From DAMCAP01 sp032059445 (GTDB lineage Bacteria > Bacillota > Clostridia > Oscillospirales > Ruminococcaceae), in the NCBI GenBank assembly GCA_032059445.1, contig DAMCAP010000010.1:25116-89115 (forward strand): DNA of 64,000 bases. The letters are read 5' to 3'. The position numbers and the translations under genes are program-made. The notes under the pieces are model-generated. The model was not told the origin of the DNA. It was given only the letters and a program-made list of their open reading frames with translations, and did not search any database. This document shows positions 44,521 through 54,399 of the stretch, piece by piece (position 1 is the stretch's first letter; the number at the start of each line of letters is the position of its first letter).

Positions 44521-44561
44521 CCTCCATACTGTCGTCATAGCTCATGACCTTAGTATGGAGG
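44521..44561 (-). terminator. Hairpin that ends the MFS transcript and contains the spoIIR ribosome binding site
   Basis: CCTCCATACT pairs with AGTATGGAGG, with a nested GTCAT/ATGAC. On the minus strand the right arm GGAGG is the spoIIR Shine-Dalgarno and is followed by TTTTTT and the ATG. A terminator and a start site thus overlap. Confidence 0.7.
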
Positions 44562-44596
44562 CATTTATTTTTGTTTATACAATTATTCCCAATTAT

Positions 44597-45763
44597 TTAT
44601 GAATTTGGGAATTTCTTTCGATATACAAAGGTTAGTGGAATAACCAGCAGCATCAGAGCAGCAGCAATTGCATACATGATCGAGTAACCGGTAAAAGCTG
44701 CTACGAAGCCCCAGACCATACCACCTAAGATTGTACCAAAGTCAAAAGAAGCCGAGTAGGTCGCATTGGCAGCGCCTCTGTTTTCGGGCTTTGCGTTTTT
44801 GATAGACATCGCATTGGTAACCGGGTAGAGCACTCCGTAGCCAAAGCCATAAACCACTGCAATCAGGCAGAGCATACTGTAGCTGTTTACCAAGCTAACT
44901 GCAAACATACAGCAGGCTGTCAGCGTGACCGATACGATCAAAAACTTTTGCTCACCGATCCTGTTGGTAATTCGCCCTGCAAATACGCGCGCAGAGATGG
45001 TACCAAAGGAGTTGAGTAAAAAGAAGCTACCCACCGATGCGATGCCAATGCTCTTGGCATATAGCGCTAGATAGGTGGTTAGAGCGGTCTGTGCTACCGT
45101 CACGGTAAAGATCATGGCAGCAGGTAGGAGAGAGTTTTTCTCAAAGAGCTTGATATTTAGCTTTGCGCCTTTTTCTACCTTGATGAGCTTCTCCTGATAG
45201 GTAATGTTAAAAGCCGAAAACACACATACTACGCTCAAAACTAGACCCGTGATAAAGATGGAGGTCATACCCATAGAGTCTTTTAGAAAGAAACCGATAG
45301 CAGGCCCGACCGTCATAGAAACTGCCCCTGCAAGGGCATAGTAGCCGATACCTTCGGTGATTTTATCCCTGGGGATTACGTCAGAAGCGATGGTACCAAG
45401 GCCGGTAGAGGTCAGGCAAAATCCGATGCCCTGCAACACTCTGATAGCCATCATCGCATAAAAAGTCGAGGTCAGCAGATAACACATATAGGAGCAAAAA
45501 ATAATCACCGCTCCTATCATGACCATCTTTTTCCTACCGATGCGATCTACCAATACGCCCGAAATAGGGCGAAACAGCAAAGCACCCAGAGAAAAGGCTG
45601 TCAACATGGTACCTGCAAAGGTTTCGGGGATACCGATTTCCACCACATAAACAGGCAAAGTCGGGTTTAAAAGCTGCCCTGCAATCCCCACACACAGGGA
45701 AGATAACATGGCCAAAATCAGGTTTTTACTCCATACGGAGCTGGTCTCACCCTGCTGGTACAT
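44597..45763 (-). CDS. MFS transporter
   Basis: 388 residues with twelve membrane helices. The motif between helices 2 and 3 is GVLVDRIGRKKMVM; helix 5 region has PAIGFFLKD. Cytoplasmic ends are short. Drug or metabolite export is the usual role for this size; substrate unknown. Ends just before the hairpin ahead of spoIIR. Confidence 0.9.
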   Translation of the reverse strand: MYQQGETSSVWSKNLILAMLSSLCVGIAGQLLNPTLPVYVVEIGIPETFAGTMLTAFSLGALLFRPISGVLVDRIGRKKMVMIGAVIIFCSYMCYLLTSTFYAMMAIRVLQGIGFCLTSTGLGTIASDVIPRDKITEGIGYYALAGAVSMTVGPAIGFFLKDSMGMTSIFITGLVLSVVCVFSAFNITYQEKLIKVEKGAKLNIKLFEKNSLLPAAMIFTVTVAQTALTTYLALYAKSIGIASVGSFFLLNSFGTISARVFAGRITNRIGEQKFLIVSVTLTACCMFAVSLVNSYSMLCLIAVVYGFGYGVLYPVTNAMSIKNAKPENRGAANATYSASFDFGTILGGMVWGFVAAFTGYSIMYAIAAALMLLVIPLTFVYRKKFPNS

Positions 45764-46157
45764 TAAATTTCCTCCAGATAATTGTTTGATAGTGAAATAA
45801 ACACAAAAAACCTATCTCTTTTACGTTTATCATGCCCGCCATCTGGCTATAATAAAGATCAAACAGGCAGATACATTTTTTGCGTTTATTTTTTGTAAAG
45901 TTTCATTTTAACAGATAAATGTTAGTCTGCAAAACAATCGCCTGCACTATTGTAACATATTTCCCTATAAAAATATAGATTTTTTTACTGAGCAGACCTT
46001 TGAATAATTGCTAATAAAATTGGTATACTACTAGCAAATTGTACAATTATTTGTGTGATATGATTATTTCTCACAAAAAGTGCAAAACTATTTATGGAGT
46101 TAATCGGTAAACAGATGCTCCATAAGTGTAATTTTAAAGTAAGGCAGGTGCAATTTA
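45764..46157. other. Intergenic region between the MFS gene and DUF378
   Basis: About 390 bp, AT-rich, divergent promoters expected. No open frame with a convincing start, no RNA gene recognised. Confidence 0.5.
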
Positions 46158-46385
46158 GTGTTTGATAAGGTTTCATTACTGCTGGTCGTAATAGGTGCAC
46201 TCAACTGGGGTCTAGTTGGTATCTTCCAGTTTGACGTAGTCGCATGGCTATTTGGCGGATCCGGCTCGATCATCAGCAGAATCGTCTATACCATCATCGC
46301 AATCGCAGGCGTATGGTGCATCTCCATGCTCTTTAGAGAGTTTGATGATCGCCCAGAGCGCCGCGACCGCCCTATCACCAAGTAA
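46158..46385 (+). CDS. DUF378 domain-containing small membrane protein
   Basis: 75 residues. VSLLLVVIGALNWGLVGIF and WLFGGSGSIISRIVYTIIAIAGVW mark the two helices of DUF378, followed by a charged tail. GTG start with AGGTG upstream. Function unknown; common in Firmicutes. Confidence 0.85.
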   Translation: MFDKVSLLLVVIGALNWGLVGIFQFDVVAWLFGGSGSIISRIVYTIIAIAGVWCISMLFREFDDRPERRDRPITK

Positions 46386-46597
46386 TCTATCTCGTGCAAT
46401 ATTGGCGCATACAGTGGTCCTGTATGCTCATGCAAATCTGCGATTTAAAACCACGGTTTTAAATATGCCATATTTCTATGGCTATATCTACAAAGTATAT
46501 GCAGATGTTGTGCAATGCTATCTGCCTGCGCCTAATGGCGCAGCGGCAAGATCAACTGCCGGATGAAAATATCAAATATTTTAATCGCAGAATAGTA

Positions 46598-47488
46598 TTA
46601 CATAGTAGCTTCGGTTACACCCCCCGCATAGGGGGCGCATACCTTGACCCAGCAGCTCTCTGTATCAAAAACGAGAGCCGCTTTTTTTGCGTCTTCTATA
46701 CTATGATAGATACCAAATACCGCCGAGCCCGAGCCAGTCATCGCTGTGCCAAGGCAGCCAGTCTGTAGCATTGCCTGCTTGATCTCTGTAATGCTCTTAG
46801 CAGGCACACAGCACTCTAGCACATTGCCAAGGCATGCTGCAAGCTGTGACAGGCTACCAGCGGCTAGCCCCTTGATCAGCCCATCGGTATCGGGCTGGCA
46901 GGGCTCAGGGTCGAGCTGATCATAAGCTTTAAAGATCGCAGGGGTAGAAGCCCCCTCTCGAGGCTTGATCACCAGGATGCCGCAGGGTGGCATAGGGGGC
47001 AGGGGTTGTAGCAGCTCACCAATACCCTCGGCAAGCATAGTCCCGCCCATCAAGCAAAACACCACATCTGCCCCGACCCTGACTGCCAGCTCCTTGATCT
47101 GGGGGCTGTAAGGGTCGATGCCATAGAGCCTGCTCAAGGCATAGAGCACCCCTGCCGCATCGGCACTGGCAGAGCCTAGCCCAGCCTGATAGGGTACTCT
47201 TTTGACAATATGGATCAAGAATCCGTCCTTGATCCCAAACTCTTCTCTAAAATACAGAGCCGCCCTATAAGCAGTATTGGCAGCATCGGTAGGCAGATGA
47301 GGGTCATCGCTGGTAAGGGTAATACCCCCTCCCGCTCCAATTGAAATACAAACCTCATTAAACACCCCAATGCTCTGCATGACCGAGCAAAGAGTGTGGT
47401 AGCCATCCTGCCGTATGCCTGTGATGCCAAGGCTCAGGTTGATCTTAGCAGGGCATATCACCTGTATTGATGTGGTCGCAGTCCTCAT
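46598..47488 (-). CDS. ispE: 4-diphosphocytidyl-2-C-methyl-D-erythritol kinase
   Basis: 296 residues, GHMP kinase of the MEP isoprenoid pathway. PAKINLSLGITG starts the fold, GLGSASADAAGVL is the ATP-phosphate loop and MTGSGSAVFGIY is the third motif. The ATG behind AAGGAGG is used; an in-frame upstream extension lacks similarity. In operon with the DUF362 gene upstream, 16 bp away. Confidence 0.95.
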   Translation of the reverse strand: MRTATTSIQVICPAKINLSLGITGIRQDGYHTLCSVMQSIGVFNEVCISIGAGGGITLTSDDPHLPTDAANTAYRAALYFREEFGIKDGFLIHIVKRVPYQAGLGSASADAAGVLYALSRLYGIDPYSPQIKELAVRVGADVVFCLMGGTMLAEGIGELLQPLPPMPPCGILVIKPREGASTPAIFKAYDQLDPEPCQPDTDGLIKGLAAGSLSQLAACLGNVLECCVPAKSITEIKQAMLQTGCLGTAMTGSGSAVFGIYHSIEDAKKAALVFDTESCWVKVCAPYAGGVTEATM

Positions 47489-47504
47489 GGTGCCTCCTTG
47501 GCAG

Positions 47505-48653
47505 TTATTTTGGGGCTTTGGTCTTGCGCCATAGTCCCTTGGCCTCGATATCAATGGCCTTTACAGGGCACATCTCGTGGCAGCAGTAGCATTGTATACA
47601 TTTGCTATAATCAATTATTGCCTTGCGCTCAATGATCCCGATGGTCTTAGCTGGGCAGCTTTCTGCACATTTGCCGCAGCCGATGCAATCCTTTGTGCGG
47701 ATGACAGGGCGGGTAGCAAACACCTTATTGCGAAGAAATGCAGCTAAGGGCTTTAAACAAGCAGGGATATGCTGGGTAAAATCTAAGGGCTTAGAGGCAG
47801 GCAGTAAGAAATCCTTGATTTCATGGTAGCCATCGCCGATCACGGTGATTTCATCAAAGTCAGCAGGACAAAGCCCCTGACGGATGCTGTGCTCGATGGT
47901 GGCCACCGAAAGAGGATCTAAGCCGATCATCGTTGCCATCACCAGATCAAGAGGATAAGGGCTATCACAGCCAAATACCGTGCCAACCTGCCTTGGTAAG
48001 CCCGCTGAAGGCCCATCACCCTCCATCGCTACTACTGCATCCACTATGGTCAGATCAGGGCGCACCGTCTCCGCTAGGTCTACCAGCATCTGGCAGAAGT
48101 TATGATTCTCAGGGAACTGATAATGAAACTCCGGCTTCTGCAAGCCCGGTACACAGCCAAATAAATTCTTGACCCCACCCGACATCGTAGTCATGGCATG
48201 GGTCTTGAGCTTCGCCACCGAAATCACCACGTCGGCCTCCGCCACAGGGTTGATAATGTTAAAGCGATGAATCAACACACCCTTTGGGTTTTCCATTACC
48301 TGATACCCTGTATCGGTATTGAGCGTACAGCCCTCTGCCGCTTCGGTCATACCACAGGTCTGGTAGATGGGCAGCAGCGCTCCCTTGGTATATACTCCGC
48401 CGGGGGAGTCTGCTACGGTGATCTGTGTCACTCCTCTTTGTTGCAGGGCATGTATCACCCCCTTGATCAGGCTGGGGTGTGTGGTAGTGGCTTGTGCAGG
48501 GTCACGCTTCATCAGCAGATTGGGCTTAATGGTCACTTTGGTATCTGCTCTTAGTTGATCTGCTCCCTGCCACTGGCAAAAGATCTTATCGACTACCTCA
48601 TCTATCAGCTCCTGCTGATAGCTCTCGGCCTTATAGGCCATTACCTGATACAT
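47505..48653 (-). CDS. DUF362 domain protein with C-terminal 2[4Fe-4S] ferredoxin domain
   Basis: 382 residues. The DUF362 part (residues ~1-300) has KPNLLMKRDPAQATTTHP, DSPGG and ISVAKLKTHAMTTMSGGVKN. The end holds two Cys clusters, CIGCGKCAESCP and CIQCYCCHEMCP, each for a 4Fe-4S cluster. Probably a redox enzyme or an electron-transfer protein; the reaction is not known. Sits between a NUDIX gene and ispE on the same strand. Confidence 0.9.
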   Translation of the reverse strand: MYQVMAYKAESYQQELIDEVVDKIFCQWQGADQLRADTKVTIKPNLLMKRDPAQATTTHPSLIKGVIHALQQRGVTQITVADSPGGVYTKGALLPIYQTCGMTEAAEGCTLNTDTGYQVMENPKGVLIHRFNIINPVAEADVVISVAKLKTHAMTTMSGGVKNLFGCVPGLQKPEFHYQFPENHNFCQMLVDLAETVRPDLTIVDAVVAMEGDGPSAGLPRQVGTVFGCDSPYPLDLVMATMIGLDPLSVATIEHSIRQGLCPADFDEITVIGDGYHEIKDFLLPASKPLDFTQHIPACLKPLAAFLRNKVFATRPVIRTKDCIGCGKCAESCPAKTIGIIERKAIIDYSKCIQCYCCHEMCPVKAIDIEAKGLWRKTKAPK

Positions 48654-48687
48654 TTCGGTCCCTCCTATATTGTCTGAAGCTACTCAC

Positions 48688-49188
48688 CTACTGGCAGATG
48701 AGTTGATCCTTAATTCGCATAAAACGTGCCCAAGCAGCAGGCACCAACAAGCCCTCTTTGTGCATCTGGCACAGCTCGGGGTAATCGGCCCATCTAGCAG
48801 CAGTTACCTCCGATGGTTGCAGGTGCAGCTCCTCGATTGCAATCTCTCTTGTGAGTATATAAGAATCCAAAATATAGCGCTTAGATACCACCGACCCGAT
48901 GCACCTTAGCTCGGCAGCGGTAGCCGGGAGCCCTATTTCCTCCTCAAGCTCTCGCAGTGCACCGGTCATGCTATCTTCCCCTGCAACCACTGCACCGATG
49001 GTACACTCCCATTGATTGGGGTGGGTCTTGTCGGGGTGACGGCGAGTCAGCAGCACCTTACCCTTGCCGTCGATCACCCAAATCTCTACCACCAAGTGAT
49101 ATTCTCCTGTTTTTATCTCAGAGCCTCGCAGGCAAGTTTTACCCAGCGGCTCTCTTTTTTCATTATAAAGATCCCATAGCTCACGCAC
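48688..49188 (-). CDS. NUDIX hydrolase
   Basis: 166 residues. The Nudix box is GAVVAGEDSMTGALRELEEEIGL (GX5EX7REUXEEXGU) with all catalytic Glu in place. The N-terminal DLYNEKREPLGK segment matches YfcD/Idi-like NUDIX proteins, so isopentenyl-diphosphate isomerase-like or nucleotide hydrolysis are possible. Confidence 0.9.
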   Translation of the reverse strand: MRELWDLYNEKREPLGKTCLRGSEIKTGEYHLVVEIWVIDGKGKVLLTRRHPDKTHPNQWECTIGAVVAGEDSMTGALRELEEEIGLPATAAELRCIGSVVSKRYILDSYILTREIAIEELHLQPSEVTAARWADYPELCQMHKEGLLVPAAWARFMRIKDQLICQ

Positions 49189-49260
49189 TCTTTGTCCCCC
49201 TTTCTATAATTTAAGCTAAAAATACTTGCGCATTACGGTCAATAATAGGCGCAAGATAAA

Positions 49261-49294
49261 ATCGCCCATGCCCGTGGTTGGGCATGGGGGCGAT
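49261..49294. terminator. Terminator-like hairpin
   Basis: ATCGCCCATGCCC pairs with GGGCATGGGGGCGAT with one bulge. Downstream of the tmcAL gene and upstream of NUDIX on the minus strand. Confidence 0.6.
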
Positions 49295-49424
49295 GATTAT
49301 ATCTACCTTTATTTTATCACGAAACACCAATCATTACAATGGCTATTATGGATATTTTGGAAATTAGCACCAACTCTTACCCAACGCATGAGCCCATGAG
49401 CCAACGAAGCTTATACCAACGCTA

Positions 49425-50624
49425 CTACAGCATCCGCATACTATTTGCGGTGAAATCATAGCCGCAGGGTTGAATAATAGGCAGCGCCAAATTATATAAA
49501 TCAACTGCTGCCGCCTCTGCATAGGCAAACTGCCTGCTGATTTCGTCCCGCTTAGCAAGGGTCGCCAAAGAATCCGAAATTGGCAGCAGAGCTTTGGACT
49601 TGGCTGCTACAAGGATCTCTCTGCCCCGCTCATTTAAGCCCAGTACCCGTAGATATGGCGGTGGGGTGCTACCAAGGTGATCATCCAGCCCTAAGAAACC
49701 AGCCATGATCACCCGGCGGATCCGCGCGGCAGTGTAGCGCTTAGATTTTGCAAGCTCCCAGATCTCCTGTAGGGAGGTACCCTGCCGTATAGCGGTATAG
49801 ATCCTATGCTCCAGCCCCTCAGAGATATCGGGCAATGCTCTGATCTCATCAAGGTCAAGCTTTCGCAGCACCGGCAGCATCAGCGAAGCAAACTTCTCTT
49901 GATCCAGCGGTGCACTGCCTTTTGCGGCGGCATCTTCTAAAATCTCAATACAGGCAGGAGGTATCAGATGGGTAACCCCACCGATCCCCTCTTGCTCCCA
50001 AAGTCTGCGGATCATCGAAGCGGAGGCATAGCCCTGCTGCTCCTCCTGCTGGTGATGCCCAACTCCATAGCGCTGCACCACATAAGGGGTGATCGCGCTT
50101 GCCTGAAGCTTCAGCTGCCTTAGATACTCCACCCCAAGGCTGTCATTGGGGCTGGCTACCATGCTTGCTACGTCGGGGCCATAGAGCTCCTCCACAGCCT
50201 GTTGGCGTGCTCTGGCGTAGGTAATCCCCCGTGTAAGGATCTCCCGCACCCGCTCCCCTACTCTCGGGTCATCAATAGCGTCGGCAGCCGCCAGCAACAA
50301 GGGCAGCGACCCGCTCTCGCTACCAAAGGAGAGGGTATCTACACAGCCAAGCCCCTTAGCCAGCGACACCGCCCCGTAAGCAAAGCGCTGGGCTGTGCTC
50401 ATGGCAAAGGGTAAGGGCAGCTCTATGACAAGATCAGCCCCGCCTCTTAGGGCGCAGGCGGCACGCACTCGTTTATCAGCAATAGCAGGCGTGCCCCTCT
50501 GGGTATAATTCCCACTCATGATGGCAACAATATGGGTGGCTCCCTGGGCTCTGGTCTGCTCGATCTGATAAGCGTGCCCTTTATGGAATGGATTATATTC
50601 TGCTATTATCGCTGCTATTACCAC
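49425..50624 (-). CDS. tmcAL: tRNA(Met) cytidine acetate ligase (TmcAL)
   Basis: 399 residues. The N-terminal nucleotidyltransferase domain holds AAIIAEYNPFHKGHAYQIE with the HxGH-type site and SGNYTQRGTPAIADK. Adds acetate to cytidine 34 of elongator tRNA-Met using ATP. The GTG at 50624 follows AAAGGGG by eight bases and lines up with the family start; a longer extension is in frame but not similar. Formerly YlbM. Confidence 0.92.
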   Translation of the reverse strand: MVIAAIIAEYNPFHKGHAYQIEQTRAQGATHIVAIMSGNYTQRGTPAIADKRVRAACALRGGADLVIELPLPFAMSTAQRFAYGAVSLAKGLGCVDTLSFGSESGSLPLLLAAADAIDDPRVGERVREILTRGITYARARQQAVEELYGPDVASMVASPNDSLGVEYLRQLKLQASAITPYVVQRYGVGHHQQEEQQGYASASMIRRLWEQEGIGGVTHLIPPACIEILEDAAAKGSAPLDQEKFASLMLPVLRKLDLDEIRALPDISEGLEHRIYTAIRQGTSLQEIWELAKSKRYTAARIRRVIMAGFLGLDDHLGSTPPPYLRVLGLNERGREILVAAKSKALLPISDSLATLAKRDEISRQFAYAEAAAVDLYNLALPIIQPCGYDFTANSMRML

Positions 50625-50775
50625 ATTTTTTTCCCCTTTGACTTGAATTTCTCTCAATAATATAATAATATATAAAAGAACGACTTTGTGTCAAGTTGCT
50701 CAAGTCAATCCGACTACTACTGGGCAAATTGACGCTTAAGGTTAAATTTAAAACGAATATCAGGAGGCATAACAG

Positions 50776-51984
50776 ATGAATATTCTGGTTATCAACGCTG
50801 GTAGCTCTTCAATGAAGTACCAGCTCATCAACATGAACGATGAATCCGTAGTCGCTAAGGGCAACTGCGAAAGAATCGGTATGGACGGTCTGATCGGTCA
50901 CAAGACTGCTGACGGCAAAAAGGTAGAGTACAATGTAGACTTCCCAACCCATGCCGAAGCTTTTCAGGAGATCATCAAGGTGCTGACCACCGGCGAAGCT
51001 AAGGTTATCGACAGCGTAAGCGAGATCGCTGCTGTAGGTCACCGTGCTGTACACGGCGGCGACAAGTTTGCTTCTTCGGTACTACTGACCGACGACGTAA
51101 TGAATGCCATCGACGAGCTGTCTGACCTTGCTCCTCTTCACAACCCTCCAGGTCTCTCTGCTATCAAGGCTTGCAAGGCTGTATTTGGCGAGAGTGTACC
51201 AATGGCTGCGGTGTTTGATACTGCTTTCCATCAGACTATGCCCTCCAAGGCTTATGTTTACCCAATTCCATACTCCTATTATGAGGATTATCGCCTAAGA
51301 AGATACGGCTTCCACGGCACCAGCCACCGCTTTGTAAGCAACAGACTGGCAGAGCTGATGGGCAAGCCTGCAAGCGAGCTTAAGATCGTAACCTGCCACC
51401 TTGGCAATGGTTCCTCCATCTCTGCTGTAGATTGCGGCAAGTCTGTCGACACCACCATGGGTCTGACTCCTCTAGAGGGTATGATCATGGGTACTCGTTC
51501 CGGTACCATCGACCCATCTATCATCAACTACATCTGCCAGAAGGAAAACAAGACTGTTGCTGAGGTTTCCAACATCCTCAACAAGAAGTCTGGTCTGCTG
51601 GGTGTTTCCGGTGCTTCTAGCGACCAGCGTGACCTGCACGCTGCAATCGAAGGCGGCAACGACAGAGCGAAGCTTGCTGTAGATATCCAGATGTATCAGG
51701 TTAAGAAGTACATTGGTGCTTTTGCTGCTGCTATGGGCGGTCTTGATGCAGTTGTCTTTACCGGCGGTATCGGTGAAAACGACGATGTAGTACGTCAGGG
51801 CGCATGTGAAAACATGGAGTTCCTAGGCATTAACTTCTCCAAGGAGAGAAACGCTACTGGATCTCGCAAGGAGTCTCTGATCTCTACCGACGATTCTAAG
51901 GTACAGGTATGGGTAGTTCCTACCAACGAGGAGCTGCTGATTGCCCGCGATACCCTTGCAATCGTAAATAGCCTCAAGAAGTAA
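50776..51984 (+). CDS. ackA: Acetate kinase
   Basis: 402 residues. VLVINAGSSSMKYQL at the start, FDTAFHQTMP, the HLGNGSSISAV and GTRSGTIDPSI motifs and the C-terminal FTGGIGENDDVVR are the family signatures. Makes ATP and acetate from acetyl phosphate. No pta is next to it; PduL from 36.8 kb may supply acetyl phosphate. AGGAGG lies eight bases upstream. Confidence 0.97.
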   Translation: MNILVINAGSSSMKYQLINMNDESVVAKGNCERIGMDGLIGHKTADGKKVEYNVDFPTHAEAFQEIIKVLTTGEAKVIDSVSEIAAVGHRAVHGGDKFASSVLLTDDVMNAIDELSDLAPLHNPPGLSAIKACKAVFGESVPMAAVFDTAFHQTMPSKAYVYPIPYSYYEDYRLRRYGFHGTSHRFVSNRLAELMGKPASELKIVTCHLGNGSSISAVDCGKSVDTTMGLTPLEGMIMGTRSGTIDPSIINYICQKENKTVAEVSNILNKKSGLLGVSGASSDQRDLHAAIEGGNDRAKLAVDIQMYQVKKYIGAFAAAMGGLDAVVFTGGIGENDDVVRQGACENMEFLGINFSKERNATGSRKESLISTDDSKVQVWVVPTNEELLIARDTLAIVNSLKK

Positions 51985-52003
51985 GCATCCCTCCTGATCG
52001 ATT

Positions 52004-52032
52004 ACCCCCGTCCTTTTGGATGGGGGTTTTTT
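52004..52032 (+). terminator. Terminator of ackA
   Basis: ACCCCCGTCC pairs with GGATGGGGGT with four-base loop, followed by TTTTTTG. Confidence 0.93.
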
Positions 52033-52313
52033 GTTGGCTGTAATCAAGTTACCACCCACTTCATGGTCAAATGATCATCTTAAAGCCCAATTTATAAGTG
52101 TTACCTCCCGGTACTGCGACTCATAATTGCTGGATGATCATCCTATTTTGCCCCACAGATCCATTGCATACAATGGCGCGTAACGTTTCGTACTGCAAAA
52201 TATATCTATACTTTCGACCCTGCTTATGGTAATATAAGAATGTATATTATTTTATGACAGCAACTTGCGGCACACCATTACGCAAGTGATTGGTACAAAG
52301 GAGAGCAAAACAT

Positions 52314-53117
52314 ATGTATAGTACACAAACCATTCTTTTGGCATTTGCACTTACCCTATTTGCGGGGCTCTCGACAGGCATCGGCAGCGCGATTTCCCTC
52401 TTTGCAAAGCGCACCAGTAAAAAATTCCTGTCGATAAGCCTTGGATTTTCAGCAGGCGTTATGATCTATGTATCGATGATCGAGATTTTTGTAAAAGCTC
52501 AGCATTCCCTTACTGCCGCCTTTGGCAGCAAAAACGGTATGCTGTTTACCATTTTAGCGTTCTTTGGTGGCATGGCTGTGATCGCTCTGATCGACAAGCT
52601 GATCCCCGAAGATCAAAATCCCCACCACTGCTTTGGCGATGATTGCCCTACCCAAGATGGTCACTCCCATCTCATGCGTACAGGCACCTTTACAGCTCTT
52701 GCTGTCGCAATCCACAACTTCCCCGAGGGGCTTGCTACCTTTATTTCTGCTTTGGAGGACCCTGCAGTTGCAATCCCCGTCGTGGTTGCGATCGCCATTC
52801 ACAATATCCCCGAGGGTATTGCGGTATCGATGCCGATTTACTACGCCACAGGCGATAAGAAAAAAGCCTTCCTGTATTCTTTCCTCTCCGGTCTTTCAGA
52901 GCCAATCGGAGCTTTGATCGGCTTCGTAGTGCTTCTCCCCTTTATGAACGACGCAGTTTACGGGATTCTCTTTGCTGCTGTGGCAGGCATCATGGTGTTT
53001 ATCTCCTTTGATGAGCTGCTGCCTGCTGCTGAGGAATATGGCGAGCATCACCTCTCGATCTACGGTCTGATCGGCGGCATGATGGTGATGGCTATCAGCC
53101 TCTGGATGTTCCTGTAA
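52314..53117 (+). CDS. zupT: ZIP-family metal transporter
   Basis: 267 residues with about eight membrane helices. Metal sites HNFPEG and HNIPEG lie in helices 4 and 5, with a His-rich loop (DDCPTQDGHSH) before them. Imports zinc or other divalent metals. The ATG with AAGGAGAG upstream is used; the earlier in-frame extension has no similarity. Confidence 0.93.
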   Translation: MYSTQTILLAFALTLFAGLSTGIGSAISLFAKRTSKKFLSISLGFSAGVMIYVSMIEIFVKAQHSLTAAFGSKNGMLFTILAFFGGMAVIALIDKLIPEDQNPHHCFGDDCPTQDGHSHLMRTGTFTALAVAIHNFPEGLATFISALEDPAVAIPVVVAIAIHNIPEGIAVSMPIYYATGDKKKAFLYSFLSGLSEPIGALIGFVVLLPFMNDAVYGILFAAVAGIMVFISFDELLPAAEEYGEHHLSIYGLIGGMMVMAISLWMFL

Positions 53118-53170
53118 GGCTATAAGCAGTAGAGATATCAACCTATAAAATACTACTGTGTAAGGATCGC

Positions 53171-53700
53171 CAGTATGCCGTTAGGCGTATCAACCGCCGC
53201 AGGCTCTCTATAAGGGCTAGTCCTTGAAGCGGTTGCCACAAGCACTTTAGCTGCGCAGTGCAATCCGCCAAGGCTTTTAGCACCGGAAATGCCATAAAGC
53301 AACATGGTGATACGATCTCCTTTCCCGCAGGTAATGCAATGCGCTGCAGGCTCTCTATAAGGGCTAGTCCTTGAAGCGGTTGTCACAAGCACTTTAGCTG
53401 CGCAGTGCAATCCGCCAAGGTTTTGCCCATCGAGTTGACAAGGGTCTGTAGCACACAGAAATGCCGCAAAGTGACATGGCGATACGATTGTTCCTTTACC
53501 GCAGGTAATATAATGCGCCGCAGGCTCTCTATAAGGGCTAGCCCTTGCAGCGGTTGTCACAAGTAGCTTTAGCTGCGCAGTGCAATCCGCCAAGGCTTAG
53601 CCCGTCGGGGGTCCCAAGGGGCTCCCCCTTGGAGCACTTTTTCCCCTATTTTTGTTGCTTGACAAAAATAGGGTGCCTGCGCGGCATGAGCGCATCGAAA
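53171..53700. repeat. Intergenic repeat element R2, three tandem core units plus end module
   Basis: Three near-identical units of the block AGGCTCTCTATAAGGGCTAG...AGCTGCGCAGTGCAATCCGCCAAGG start at about 53200, 53346 and 53520. The last is followed by the end module with the CCTATTTTTGT/ACAAAAATAGG hairpin and GCCTGCGCGGCATGAGCGC. The open frames across it translate to repetitive, unlike-protein sequence, so they are not genes. Confidence 0.75.
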
Positions 53701-53803
53701 AGGGATAACGAGATTATTCACGAACAAACTTATAGGATTGTCTTAACTTCATTAGGCATAAAAAACACAAGCATCCGCAGCAAATCGCTGGTTGAGCATC
53801 AAT

Positions 53804-53875
53804 AAAAAACAGCCCCAAAGCACCCAAGAGCAGAGGAAACACTGCGCATGGAGCCGAAGGGCTGTTTTCTTTTAT
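53804..53875 (-). terminator. Terminator of the rsmD-coaD operon
   Basis: On the minus strand AAAACAGCCC pairs with GGGCTGTTTT with a long loop, followed by TTTATTG. Confidence 0.6.
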
Positions 53876-53882
53876 GTAAGGA

Positions 53883-54338
53883 TTATTTGCGCATTGCTGA
53901 GCGCATTGCCTGCCGTGTGCAGCGTACCTCAGAGAGGTGCTTAGCAAGGGTTTCTTCCGTCTGCTTGAGTAGATCGTCGGAGAAATCCTGTGAAGCAGTC
54001 CGCAGCTCCTTTGCCTTTTGCTGTGCCTTGGTAACCATCTCGTTGACCCGCTGCTGGGCCTGTTTGACGATCTCCTCCTGGGCAATCAAGGCTCTGGCTC
54101 TATCTTCGGCACGCCTTACGATGGCATCTGCCTCTCGTTTGGCATTGGCGATAATCTCATTGCGTTCCTGGATAATCTGCTTAGAGGTCTTTAGCTCCAA
54201 GGGCAGGTTAATCCTGATTTCATCCAGCAGCTCGCCGATTTTTTCATTATCGATCACCGTCTTACCCCCAGAAAAAGGCAGACTAAGTCCTTTTTCTAGC
54301 ATTTCGTCAAGGGTATCGAGTATTTCTTCTACTGTCAT
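53883..54338 (-). CDS. Coiled-coil protein, ATP-synthase-subunit-like
   Basis: 151 residues, almost all helix with heptads from about residue 45 to the end (KQIIQERNEIIANAKREAD). It resembles the V-type ATPase subunit H and DivIVA-like coiled coils that are often encoded next to coaD and rsmD in Clostridia. No enzyme motif. Probably a scaffold or cell-division-linked protein; unknown. Confidence 0.75.
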   Translation of the reverse strand: MTVEEILDTLDEMLEKGLSLPFSGGKTVIDNEKIGELLDEIRINLPLELKTSKQIIQERNEIIANAKREADAIVRRAEDRARALIAQEEIVKQAQQRVNEMVTKAQQKAKELRTASQDFSDDLLKQTEETLAKHLSEVRCTRQAMRSAMRK

Positions 54339-54399
54339 GGTAATTCCCCCTCTTTGCTATATAGGCAGAGTACTAGCGACACTGCCCCGATGTTGACTC

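Noticed and set aside
46400..46597. AAAACCGTGGTTTT-like palindrome after DUF378 as a terminator
   Set aside because: No stem long enough and no T-run; not called.
53153..53593. 146-codon minus-strand frame with repeated AAKVLVTTASRTSPYREPA text
   Set aside because: Its repeats mirror the R2 DNA repeats; codon use is dictated by the repeat, not by a protein. Similar frames in R3 and R4 are treated the same way.
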